DNA from: Ruegeria haliotis
GTDB lineage: Bacteria > Pseudomonadota > Alphaproteobacteria > Rhodobacterales > Rhodobacteraceae
Reading direction: 5' to 3'
DNA length: 64,000 nucleotides
Assembly (NCBI RefSeq): GCF_013377785.1
Contig: NZ_JABXWT010000020.1
Location: 1 to 64,000, forward strand
A program made the translations under genes and the position numbers. The notes under the pieces are model-generated. The model ran no database searches. It was given only the letters and a program-made list of their open reading frames with translations, and was not told the origin of the DNA. Shown here in pieces: positions 42,516-50,766 of this stretch; within the stretch, counting starts at the first letter, position 1, and the number at the start of each line of letters is the position of its first letter.

Positions 42516-43586
42516 TTACCCTTGCCGTTGCAGCACGGCGTTTACATCCACCTGGAACAGGCTTTCCCATTCCGCGAGGATTTGTTCCGCCATGAAGCCG
42601 GGAAAAGCGTGCAGACCTGGTTTTATGTCAAATTGACGAAGCAGATCAATCCCCAGGTTGTGTGCGAAGAAAAGCGGATCAAGAAACCGGATGCGGGTAG
42701 GGTGCGTGATCGCGAAATTGATGGGTTTTTTGTCTACCAAGACCGTATCAACGTCGAAATCCGGTCCGAACTCATCCTCGCCGCCCATATTCGCCCGATA
42801 CCCGGCTTTGAGGAACGGTGCGGCTGCGTAGCGCTCTGAAATGATCCCTGGTCGGCCGGTGGCGGTGACCACCACGAAGGCCGAGGCGGCTGCGTCCTCA
42901 ACCGCAGTTATGTCATCAGCCGGAATGGCGACGTGGCCGTGACGGCTGGCAAGCTGCAGCGCGTCAGGACTGGGATCAACAACCGCGACGCGGCAATTAT
43001 GCGGGCGCAGCGCATAAGCAATCCCCTGTCCGACTTTGCCATAGCCGAACAGCAGAATGCTATTGTCTTGCAGGCGTTCTCCGGTCAGCGTTGAAAAGGC
43101 CCGCTGAAAGGCGTCTCCGGTTCCGAACAGCGCTTCCAGCACCTTGACCCGGGATTGGTCCACGGAAATTACAGGATAGCTCAGATCGTCAGCGGCAGCA
43201 TATAGATTGGTGCCCGTCCCGGTCAGTTCTACCGCGCCCAATTTCGGCGACACCCGCCTCAGGAGTTCGCCGGCGCAGTCCAGCACGATATCCACCTCAG
43301 TGGGCAAATCATCCGGCGCCGCGATCTTCACCTCAGCGGCGTCAAGCACTGACAAAGCCTCGGGCTTAGGGTCCATGAAGCTGGGGCAGGTGATTGTCAG
43401 GTCGGCGCCACCCAGCAACAGGGCGTGCGTCTTATGCAGCGCTTCCATTGTCACAGGGATGTTTTGCAGAATCTTCAATCCCTCGTATGGTCGTGTTCGC
43501 CGTGCAATGGACTTGGCACGTTCCAGAAACGGGATTTCGCTGGCGGGGAACAGATCATATGCGATCTCGAAAGGGTCGTGCGTCAT
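42516..43586 (-). CDS. S-adenosylhomocysteine hydrolase-like NAD-binding protein
   Basis: The 356-residue protein has the split substrate/NAD fold of AdoHcy hydrolases. GGADLTITCPSFMDPKPEAL lies on the substrate side, and ILLFGYGKVGQGIAYALRPH is the Rossmann motif. C-terminal PFLKAGYRANMGGEDEFGPDF replaces the usual region. It is about 80-110 residues shorter than true AdoHcy hydrolase and lacks its C-terminal K-Y signature, so it probably acts on another thioether or is a reductase-like relative. ATG 43586 overlaps the previous stop (ATGA). It is the third gene of a coupled operon with a DUF3293 protein and the HDFFGH protein. Confidence 0.65.
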   Translation of the reverse strand: MTHDPFEIAYDLFPASEIPFLERAKSIARRTRPYEGLKILQNIPVTMEALHKTHALLLGGADLTITCPSFMDPKPEALSVLDAAEVKIAAPDDLPTEVDIVLDCAGELLRRVSPKLGAVELTGTGTNLYAAADDLSYPVISVDQSRVKVLEALFGTGDAFQRAFSTLTGERLQDNSILLFGYGKVGQGIAYALRPHNCRVAVVDPSPDALQLASRHGHVAIPADDITAVEDAAASAFVVVTATGRPGIISERYAAAPFLKAGYRANMGGEDEFGPDFDVDTVLVDKKPINFAITHPTRIRFLDPLFFAHNLGIDLLRQFDIKPGLHAFPGFMAEQILAEWESLFQVDVNAVLQRQG

Positions 43587-44029
43587 TTCGGATATCCTTG
43601 TTTGAAGGAATTGGGTTTTGCGCAATCGCGCAATTGAATGTGACGGCGGTTATCGGTGACAAGTACGGCGTCCTGTCCGAATTGCTGCCCGAGCATCAGG
43701 GCATCGGCTTCGGTGATACCCAGAACCAGCAGGCTTTCCTCCCACCCCCAATCGGGTGCGCCTCCGCGCCCGGGTAGGAGGTGATACCGGCGCATGGTAC
43801 ATTCGCGGTGCAACTCCGCCGCCCGAATGCGGTTTTCCTCGTCGGTTAGTTTCCTGGCTCCGGGGTTGGATGCAGTAATGAATGCTGCGTGATCGGCATT
43901 GTGTAGATCCAGCAATGCCTCAAGCGCCGGGTTGGGTTTACCTAACTCCAAAAGGAACGTCCCTTCCGAGGCAAACACTTCGTAAGTTGCGGTGCGGTAG
44001 CCTGCCCAGTGATCCGGTTCAGCCATCAA
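43583..44029 (-). CDS. DUF3293 family protein
   Basis: The 148-residue product shows the DUF3293 pattern: YRTATYEVFASEGTFLLELG, FITASNPGARKLTDEENRIR, GWEESLLVLGITEADALMLG and a final QFGQDAVLVTDNR. Function of the family is unknown. Its start overlaps the upstream gene by 4 bases and its stop overlaps the downstream start by 4 bases, so the three proteins are made together. Confidence 0.8.
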   Translation of the reverse strand: MMAEPDHWAGYRTATYEVFASEGTFLLELGKPNPALEALLDLHNADHAAFITASNPGARKLTDEENRIRAAELHRECTMRRYHLLPGRGGAPDWGWEESLLVLGITEADALMLGQQFGQDAVLVTDNRRHIQLRDCAKPNSFKQGYPK

Positions 44030-44880
44030 GCAAACTCCGGCTGAGCAAGTGCCGGTATATGAGCAGTTGCCTTTACTACTCCTGTCTGGTCCAAAAATAG
44101 ATGCACACCGCTTATCGACGCAGGTAAAATCATATTCTTCTGCTCGGCAAACGGACGATCGCGCGGGGCAAGCCAGCCACTGTCGCTCTCACCGCGCACA
44201 TTGCCTGCATCATCCAGCATATGAGGTCCGAAATTTACCCAGGTATTCTGCCCTCGGGTCTCGGTGGTCAGCGCGCTACGCGCCAGTGGCGAACACATCC
44301 GGGAGTGACAGTACCAGGCCCGCTCCTCACCGGTGGCGCTGAAACTGGTGCCTGGCACGGCGTGGCCAAAGAAATCATGCACCGCGCGGAACATGTCGTT
44401 GACAAGCAATTCGTACCCGTCGACCTGCACACCGGTTGACTGACCCATCCAATTGCCGGTCACGTTGGTTTGCCCTGAGCCAAACGCCTCTTCGGTTGTT
44501 GTCAGGAAATAGAGATGACCATTGTCCGACACATCCACCCGCATCGCTGCGCTGTCTTCATAAGGTTCGCCCTCGCCGAAATAGGGTTCGATATGCATGT
44601 TCAGTGTTTCGGTAACAAAGCGGTACTGACAGAACATTTCACCTATTAGCTGTTGGTAGGAGGCCAGCACCAAAGGGTCATGCGGATCGTGATACCCCGC
44701 CTCATAGGCATGTGCGACAGGTTGGCCAATCTCCGGTGACATAAAAACCTCGTCTACCTGCTTGGGGACAGGTTTGATTATCCTGCCATCAGCCTCCACC
44801 CACCGTGCGGCCAGCGCATCTAAATTGGCTTCTGCGAACTGATTAAGAAAAGATATCGTGTCCCCAAACATAACCACCAT
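44026..44880 (-). CDS. Uncharacterised protein with HDFFGH motif, possible iron-dependent hydroxylase
   Basis: The 284-residue protein resembles hypothetical proteins that I recall from bacteria and large phages. The core reads FRAVHDFFGHAVPGTSF, then GEERAWYCHSRMCSPLARSA and TTETRGQNTWVNFGPH. His168 and His173 are spaced like the iron ligands of phenylalanine/tyrosine hydroxylases (H-E-L-L-G-H), and WVNFG resembles their VEFG, with Glu207 a possible third ligand. This link is inference. Only one weak fit: the VEFG glutamate would be Asn216. ATG 44880 is very close to aggag; ATG 44871 is better spaced. It is the first gene of a three-gene overlapping operon. Confidence 0.6.
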   Translation of the reverse strand: MVVMFGDTISFLNQFAEANLDALAARWVEADGRIIKPVPKQVDEVFMSPEIGQPVAHAYEAGYHDPHDPLVLASYQQLIGEMFCQYRFVTETLNMHIEPYFGEGEPYEDSAAMRVDVSDNGHLYFLTTTEEAFGSGQTNVTGNWMGQSTGVQVDGYELLVNDMFRAVHDFFGHAVPGTSFSATGEERAWYCHSRMCSPLARSALTTETRGQNTWVNFGPHMLDDAGNVRGESDSGWLAPRDRPFAEQKNMILPASISGVHLFLDQTGVVKATAHIPALAQPEFA

Positions 44881-45100
44881 GCTCCTGTAATGAGTGATTG
44901 CAATATTTGGTTAACACTCAGGGCGCGCATCTATTCGTCACGCTCGAATGACAGATTGGTGAGGCTTCAGGTGGCAGCTTTTTTGATCTGGGGCAGGGAG
45001 GCGAGATGTCGATCGAGCAATTTCTGTTGGTCCGATACCTCGGCGTGAGTCCTGGGTTTCGGATGACAGATCAAATCGTTTGGGATTCCGCTTTGTCTAA

Positions 45101-45137
45101 GGTTTGTGGCTGCTGTGCCATCCAGCAGCCACAAACC
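45101..45137. repeat. Perfect 14-bp hairpin next to IS6 debris
   Basis: ggtttgtggctgct (45101-45114) pairs with agcagccacaaacc (45124-45137) around a 9-base loop. No T tract follows. Bases 44881-45100 and 45651-45792 hold no supported gene; a 74-codon minus-strand frame here has no recognisable content. Confidence 0.55.
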
Positions 45138-45149
45138 TGACAAGGAGGA

Positions 45150-45270
45150 AAGCGCGGGCGGAGTTCTTCCATCTTCGCTATGCAGTGTCATACCGCGATC
45201 TGGAAGAAATAATGGCCGAGCGTGGGGTTAACCTGGATCACGCGACCCTGAACCGTTGGGTCGGTCGGTA
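45150..45270 (+). pseudogene. IS6-family transposase N-terminal fragment
   Basis: The translation EFFHLRYAVSYRDLEEIMAE and RGVNLDHATLNRWVGRY is the DNA-binding part of an IS6 transposase, close to element B at 21.2 kb. It has lost its first residues and everything after the helix-turn-helix. It runs directly into an oppositely oriented IS6 fragment. Confidence 0.75.
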
Positions 45271-45650
45271 TGCCGGTCTTGCGGCAGTGTGAGGGTATGA
45301 ATCGGCGGAGAGTTGATAGCGGCGTGGGCGAAAGATGTCATTGATCTAGTCGTGTGCGGATAGAAACATTTGTGCCTGCCATGGTGAGTTGAGCCTTCCC
45401 ATGAATTTCTCACGCTTCCTTGTTGGGTGATGAGAGCCCTCAATGCGGTTGTTCAAGCCTATATGTGCGCGGTGATCCGCGCCAGGTGCATGATCGTGGA
45501 TCGGTTTGGTACAGCTGCGCAACTTGTCTGTAATGACAGCTCGGGGTTCACCAAACTCGGCGATCAGACGTTTCAGGAACCTCTTTGCGGCCTTCGCATT
45601 CCGCCTAGATTGGACAACAATACGCGCGCCGTTCGTGAGCAATGCTCATC
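45268..45650 (-). pseudogene. IS6-family transposase C-terminal fragment with nonsense mutation
   Basis: The DDE part is readable: VVQSRRNAKAAKRFLKRL, AEFGEPRAVITDKLRSCTKP, and the Glu region LNNRIEGSHHPTRKREKFMG, then FLSAHD followed by TAG. Beyond that stop the same frame still reads INDIFRPRRYQLSADSYPH, so a Gln codon has become a stop. It belongs to a different IS6 subgroup from element C at 21.5 kb. Confidence 0.78.
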
Positions 45651-45792
45651 TCGCGGTATGAGTGCTATCGAAGCAAATAAATAGAAGCAACTAATTCACA
45701 CGAGACTTACACTACATAATATTATAGAATTTGAATGTTATTTTGCATTGCCAGTAATCGGTCGCGCGATGCGTTGGATTTGGGAGGTTCTT

Positions 45793-47715
45793 ATGCTTCG
45801 ACTCTACGCCTTTTTGTTGGTTTTGGTTTATAGCTCAGCGAGTGTTCTGGCCGACGCCGTACCAAGCAAGGAAGCCGCGGAAGGTACTTTTGCCGAGCGA
45901 CCGTATTCACCCTATGCCAACCGCTCATTGCCGGAACGCCCACTTTGGGGTGATACACATCTACATACGGGGCTTTCATTGGATGCGGGGGCATTTGGCA
46001 ACACGCTGTTGCCTGATGCCGCATGGCGATTTGCAAAAGGCGAACAAGTCATTTCATCGACAGGCCAACCGGTTAGATTAGCGCGACCATTGGACTGGAT
46101 GGTGCTTACGGATCATACGGACCTGATGGGATTTGCTCCGGATCTGCAGGCCGGGAAATCCGGGGTTCTTTCCGATCCGAAAGGCTTGCAATGGTATGAG
46201 GGCTACAAGGCCGGCGGAGAAGAAGCAGCCAAAGCGGCCTTCGATATCATCACCAACTTCTCTCAAATGACGTTGCCAGAGGTATTGTTAGAATCCTACA
46301 GCCCCGGTGCGGACGCCTTTGCGTTTACATGGGAGCAGATCGTTTTGGCGGCGGAACGCCACAACGACCCCGGGACCTTTACCGCATTTATCGGCTTCGA
46401 ATGGACCTCGGTCCCCAAGGGGTTCAATCTGCACCGGAACGTTATGTTGCGCGATGGCCCGATCCGGGCGTTGCAGATGGTGCCACCCGTCACGCAGCCG
46501 CCCTATGGCGATACTGATCCAAAGGCGCTCTATGCCTGGCTAGAAGAATACCAGGCCAATACGGGCGGTCGAGCCGTTGCATTTGCCCATAACGGGAACC
46601 TGTCGAACGGTTGGATGTTCCCAACAGAGGATACCTATCACGGGGGTAAGGTTGATGAGGAATACGTTCAGAACCGTGCCAAGTGGGAGCCCCATTACGA
46701 GGTTACGCAAATCAAGGGCGATGGTGAAGCCCATCCTTACCTGAGTCCGGATGATCCGTTTGCCGACTATGAAAACTGGGACGTCGGGAACCTCGATATC
46801 ACTGAACTAAAGACAGATGACATGCTGGCCGGGGAATACGCCCGAGAAGCTCTGAAACGCGGTTTGGCACTGGAAGAGAAGTTCGGCGTGAACCCCTATA
46901 AGTTCGGCATGGGCGGCGCAACGGATAGCCATACGTCCCTGACGACCGCTGAGGAAGACAACTATTTCGGCAAATCCGTCAGCGCCGAACCCTCTGCCAC
47001 ACGGGTTTTGCATCCATTCGTCGAAAGCGAACTTGGAGCGTTCGAAGGTCACACTCTCGTGGCGTCAGGATACACCGCTGTTTGGGCGTCCGAGAATACC
47101 CGTACGGCCATTTTCGACGCCTTCAAACGCCGGGAAACCTACGCAACCACCGGTCCACGGATCGGGCTGCGGTTCTTCGGAGGATGGAACTTTGCCGATG
47201 AAGACCTGTTGACCCGATTGGTGGCTGATGTCGGCTATACCAAAGGCGTGCCAATGGGTGGCGACCTGCGCCCGCGTGAAGGTGACGGCGCACCCAAGTT
47301 CCTGATCGGCGCCTTGCGTGACCCGATCGGAGCGAACCTGGATCGGGTTCAGGTCGTCAAGGGCTGGCTAGATTCCGACGGTGAACTTCAGGAGAAAGTC
47401 TATAACGTTGCCTGGTCGGATGATCGCGCGTTGGACGCTAATGGAAACCTTCCTGAGGTGGGCAACACCGTCGACCTGGACGCCGCAAGCTGGAGCAACA
47501 CGATCGGAGCCTCGGAACTGCTGACAATCTGGACAGACCCTGATTTCGATCCGGGTGCTCGGGCCTTTTACTACGTGCGGGTCCTTGAAATCCCGACACC
47601 GCGTTGGGTGCTGTATGACAAGCTTCGGTTCGGAATTGACCTACCGGAAGAAGCACAGCTGACCCATCAGGAAAGGGCTTACTCGTCTCCGATCTGGTAC
47701 ACACCTGGCGAGTGA
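45793..47715 (+). CDS. Exported DUF3604 protein (PHP-like metal-dependent hydrolase fold)
   Basis: Start ATG 45793 follows gggagg; a signal peptide covers about residues 1-21. The 640-residue protein shows DUF3604 landmarks: LWGDTHLHTGLSLDAG, MVLTDHTDLMGFAP, FIGFEWTSV, AFAHNGNLSNGWMF and GGATDSHTSL. These His/Asp clusters resemble PHP-type phosphoesterases, which suggests a periplasmic metal-dependent hydrolase; the substrate is unknown. It is followed by a parvulin and a HupE/UreJ membrane protein in one direction. A weak promoter (ttcaca at 45695, aatatt at 45718) lies 70 bases before the start. Confidence 0.85.
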   Translation: MLRLYAFLLVLVYSSASVLADAVPSKEAAEGTFAERPYSPYANRSLPERPLWGDTHLHTGLSLDAGAFGNTLLPDAAWRFAKGEQVISSTGQPVRLARPLDWMVLTDHTDLMGFAPDLQAGKSGVLSDPKGLQWYEGYKAGGEEAAKAAFDIITNFSQMTLPEVLLESYSPGADAFAFTWEQIVLAAERHNDPGTFTAFIGFEWTSVPKGFNLHRNVMLRDGPIRALQMVPPVTQPPYGDTDPKALYAWLEEYQANTGGRAVAFAHNGNLSNGWMFPTEDTYHGGKVDEEYVQNRAKWEPHYEVTQIKGDGEAHPYLSPDDPFADYENWDVGNLDITELKTDDMLAGEYAREALKRGLALEEKFGVNPYKFGMGGATDSHTSLTTAEEDNYFGKSVSAEPSATRVLHPFVESELGAFEGHTLVASGYTAVWASENTRTAIFDAFKRRETYATTGPRIGLRFFGGWNFADEDLLTRLVADVGYTKGVPMGGDLRPREGDGAPKFLIGALRDPIGANLDRVQVVKGWLDSDGELQEKVYNVAWSDDRALDANGNLPEVGNTVDLDAASWSNTIGASELLTIWTDPDFDPGARAFYYVRVLEIPTPRWVLYDKLRFGIDLPEEAQLTHQERAYSSPIWYTPGE

Positions 47716-47877
47716 TCGATCCTTCATGGAGAACTGTGTTCCGGGGGCGAAAGACTTCACGCCGGGAGTCCTTCTGCCCACTACGACTTCCGAAGAATAC
47801 AGAGATTTGCCGTTTGACATGTTCAGCGGCTCAGACCAACGATTTGATGTTGATCACTCGCTTAATCAGGGTTGCCT

Positions 47878-48708
47878 ATGCGCATTATTAAAGAACCCCT
47901 TTTCCATTTCATTCTGTTCGGGATTGCCATCTTTGGCTGGTTCTATCTGATTTCCCCTGAACGTGAAGCTGCTGAAGAAGCTGAGAAAATATCTATCAGC
48001 GATGGCGACATAGAGCTTTTGTCCACGCGGTTCGAAACCAGTTGGAAGCGTGTACCGAGCGAGGCGGAACTACAGGTGCTGATAGATGCGTTGATCCGCG
48101 AAGAGGTTCTTGTCCGGGAAGCGAGAAAACTTGGACTAGATCGCGGTGACCAGGTGATCCGCGCACGGCTTGCACAAAAAATGGATTTCCTAACCGGAGC
48201 TATAGCCTCATCTGTGACACCGGAAGATGCTGTGCTGCAAACTTACCTTGAAGATAATTCAGCACGGTTCACGACACCACATATGGTCGCCTTTGATCAG
48301 GTCTATCTGGGGGATGCGCCCGATCCTGAAAAAGTTGCAAAAGCACTTGCCGAGCTGTCTGCCGGGGAAGACTGGTTGGGCCTCGGTGTCCCCTCCCTGT
48401 TGCAGAGGACGATGCCTTTGTCGACGCCAGGCGTTATCGCTTCTAACTTTGGCGGTGGGTTCTCAAAAAACCTTGAAAACTTAGAGCCCATGGTCTGGGT
48501 TGGTCCAATCCAATCGGGATTTGGAGAGCACCTCGTCCGGGTCACAGACCTCGAACCCGGACGACTTCCGCCGCTTGATGATGTACGTGACGTAGTATTG
48601 ACGGAGTGGCGCCGTGAAGCAGGTGAGGATTTGGCGCAGGTCCAATACGAGAGTTTTGCTGCCAGTTACGAAATCGAGACGCCGATAACCCAAGAAGGTG
48701 GGCAGTGA
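47878..48708 (+). CDS. Membrane-anchored parvulin-like peptidyl-prolyl isomerase
   Basis: An N-terminal membrane anchor (EPLFHFILFGIAIFGWFYL) precedes a helical SurA-like segment (LIDALIREEVLVREARKLGL) and a degenerate PpiC rotamase domain (VAFDQVYLGD, then GPIQSGFGEHLVRVTDLEPG). It probably helps to fold exported proteins in the periplasm, such as the DUF3604 protein encoded before it. Its stop overlaps the next start as GTGA, so translation is coupled to the HupE/UreJ gene. Confidence 0.82.
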   Translation: MRIIKEPLFHFILFGIAIFGWFYLISPEREAAEEAEKISISDGDIELLSTRFETSWKRVPSEAELQVLIDALIREEVLVREARKLGLDRGDQVIRARLAQKMDFLTGAIASSVTPEDAVLQTYLEDNSARFTTPHMVAFDQVYLGDAPDPEKVAKALAELSAGEDWLGLGVPSLLQRTMPLSTPGVIASNFGGGFSKNLENLEPMVWVGPIQSGFGEHLVRVTDLEPGRLPPLDDVRDVVLTEWRREAGEDLAQVQYESFAASYEIETPITQEGGQ

Positions 48709-49706
48709 GAGCCGCTCTTTATCTAATTCTTGCACTAATGCTGGGCTGTGCGCCGCATGCCGGAAAGGCCCACGCGCTTGATCCGGGATACCTGGACCTC
48801 CGACAGTTGACACAGGGCACTTGGCAAGTTCTGTGGCGTGTTCCTGATGTGAATGGCCAGCCCATGGATATTGACGCTGTCCTGCCTGCACAATGCACGC
48901 CATCGCACGCGCCCGAGCCTATTTCGGACGGCGTTGCCTGGGTGTCCACATGGGTTGCCGAATGCGAAACAGGGTTAGATGGTCAAACTGTCACCATTGA
49001 CGGTCTGGAGAGGCAGCGAAACGACGTTCTGCTACGATTGCAGCCGCTGGATTCTGAAACGATAACCCTGCGGTTCACACCCAAATTGCCAATTCTAACG
49101 ATCCCTGATCATCCATCAATCTGGTCGATCTTTATCAGCTATTTCCGATTGGGTTTCGAACACATTCTGGCCGGGTGGGATCACCTATTGTTCGTCTTCG
49201 CGTTGTTTATTCTGGTGCGCGACCCCTGGCGACTTGTCGGGGCAATAACGGCCTTCACAGTTGCGCATTCGATTACTCTGGCCCTAGCCACCTTGGGGGT
49301 TTTGAAAGTTCCGCCTGCCCCGGTCGAAGCCGTGATCGCCCTGTCGATCGTGTTTCTGGCGCTGGAGATACTCAAACACAAAGAGGGACAGATCAGGCTG
49401 TCAGAGCAATATCCGTGGATCGTCTGCTTTTGCTTTGGCTTGCTACATGGGCTCGGTTTTGCAGGCGCATTGTCTGAAATTGGGTTGCCATCTCAGGACA
49501 TCCCCGCAGCATTACTGGCCTTCAACGTCGGTGTTGAGGCCGGTCAGCTTGCGTTCATTGGATGTCTTTCGCTAGCAATCCTAACGTGGCGCGTCATTGC
49601 TCCGCTCGTTACATCCGGGTTCCACTCGATCGCCGCCCCTATCACTGGCTACGCAATCGGCTTTGTGTCTGTTTATTGGCTTGTTGAGCGCATCAGTGGG
49701 TTTTGA
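48705..49706 (+). CDS. HupE/UreJ-family membrane protein
   Basis: A GTG start overlaps the upstream stop. After a signal-type N terminus and a roughly 120-residue periplasmic domain with two cysteines, six to seven membrane helices follow, starting at the family signature GFEHILAGWDHLLFVFALF and including HGLGFAGALSEIG. HupE/UreJ proteins are proposed metal (nickel or cobalt) permeases. Long versions with an N-terminal domain, next to DUF3604 and parvulin genes, recur in proteobacteria to my knowledge, so a metal or cofactor role for the hydrolase is plausible. Confidence 0.83.
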   Translation: MRAALYLILALMLGCAPHAGKAHALDPGYLDLRQLTQGTWQVLWRVPDVNGQPMDIDAVLPAQCTPSHAPEPISDGVAWVSTWVAECETGLDGQTVTIDGLERQRNDVLLRLQPLDSETITLRFTPKLPILTIPDHPSIWSIFISYFRLGFEHILAGWDHLLFVFALFILVRDPWRLVGAITAFTVAHSITLALATLGVLKVPPAPVEAVIALSIVFLALEILKHKEGQIRLSEQYPWIVCFCFGLLHGLGFAGALSEIGLPSQDIPAALLAFNVGVEAGQLAFIGCLSLAILTWRVIAPLVTSGFHSIAAPITGYAIGFVSVYWLVERISGF

Positions 49707-49886
49707 CGCTATTTTGCTGCAGAATAACTGATGCTCATAACCTATGGGTTATCGATTGTGAACGACGTGCTTGATTATCAGAGCTGCTCAACAACTCTCA
49801 GATTTTACTTTCAGTGTTTTGTCGTAGCGTATCGTTCACATTTATTATCTCCGAGTTAAGCGGGACTAATAATATCGGAACCCACT

Positions 49887-50639
49887 TTAAAAACGATAAG
49901 TAGCCCCGAGCAAAGGACCCGACTGGTCGAACTTGAAGTCGTTGCCATCAAGATCGTGGTCGAACGATATGTAGCGGTATCCTCCTCGGATCAGCCAACG
50001 ATCGTTGATTGCGTAATCGGCGGTCAGCAAGACCTGCCAGGTCTCGCTACCGCTGCGGAAACCGCCGTAATCGACAAACCCAGTACCTGACCATTTGTCC
50101 GAGAACACAACGCGCGCACGGGCACCGATGACGGGGTCGGTCCAGCTTCCGTCGACAGTTGTTCTGCGACCGGGGGCGGCACCCGGTTGTAGATTAAACT
50201 CGGTTTCCGTGCTGAACCACCTGAACCCGCCGACAATATCCACTTTGGCCGCCTGATCCTCGAGGACCCGATAGCCGACATAACCACTGAGATATTGTGT
50301 GGTGAACGAAGTGTCCAAACCGGCGCTTGCCGGTCCAGGTGTGTCGCTGCTGAAGGACAGGTTTGTATAATTGTAGTCGGCTAACAACGACCATCGCCCA
50401 TTGCTGGCGGCAAATGCGCCCATGAAGGCAAAATCCAGATTTTCGAGAGCATCGGAGAAGCTAAGAGTACCGTCCAAAGTTCCCATCGGTGTGCTTACAG
50501 ACGTTTCTGTTTCTGGCATAAACAGGTAGATTGACGCCTCGTACGACCAATCCGATTGCTGGGCCGAGACAGTCGTCGCCATTGAGATTACCAATGACAA
50601 TCCGAGAGCCATCTCTCTCAATCTTACTATCGCACCCAT
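49887..50639 (-). CDS. Outer-membrane beta-barrel protein
   Basis: ATG 50639 follows gggaga, and a signal peptide ends at about VSAQQS. The roughly 220-residue mature chain has alternating amphipathic strands (WSLLADYNYTNLSF, YLSGYVGYRVLED, WLIRGGYRYISFD) and ends in aromatic TYRF, the classic OMP C-terminal signature. It probably forms an 8-strand barrel. It is the last gene on the minus strand of the sulfatase block and could aid passage of sulfated substrates, which is inference. Confidence 0.8.
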   Translation of the reverse strand: MGAIVRLREMALGLSLVISMATTVSAQQSDWSYEASIYLFMPETETSVSTPMGTLDGTLSFSDALENLDFAFMGAFAASNGRWSLLADYNYTNLSFSSDTPGPASAGLDTSFTTQYLSGYVGYRVLEDQAAKVDIVGGFRWFSTETEFNLQPGAAPGRRTTVDGSWTDPVIGARARVVFSDKWSGTGFVDYGGFRSGSETWQVLLTADYAINDRWLIRGGYRYISFDHDLDGNDFKFDQSGPLLGATYRF

Positions 50640-50766
50640 TTCTGTTCTCCCGTTCACTAAACGTCATTCCGTATTTCAGTAGCCGAGCAGGTTTTGGTTC
50701 ACTGCGTTTGCATTGGGTTACTCAAAACCTTCTTAGTGGCCCGGTAATCTGAGGTGTGTTGCATAT

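Noticed and set aside
44967..45191. 74-codon frame next to IS6 debris
   Set aside because: It spans the 14-bp hairpin and has no domain or ribosome-binding site.
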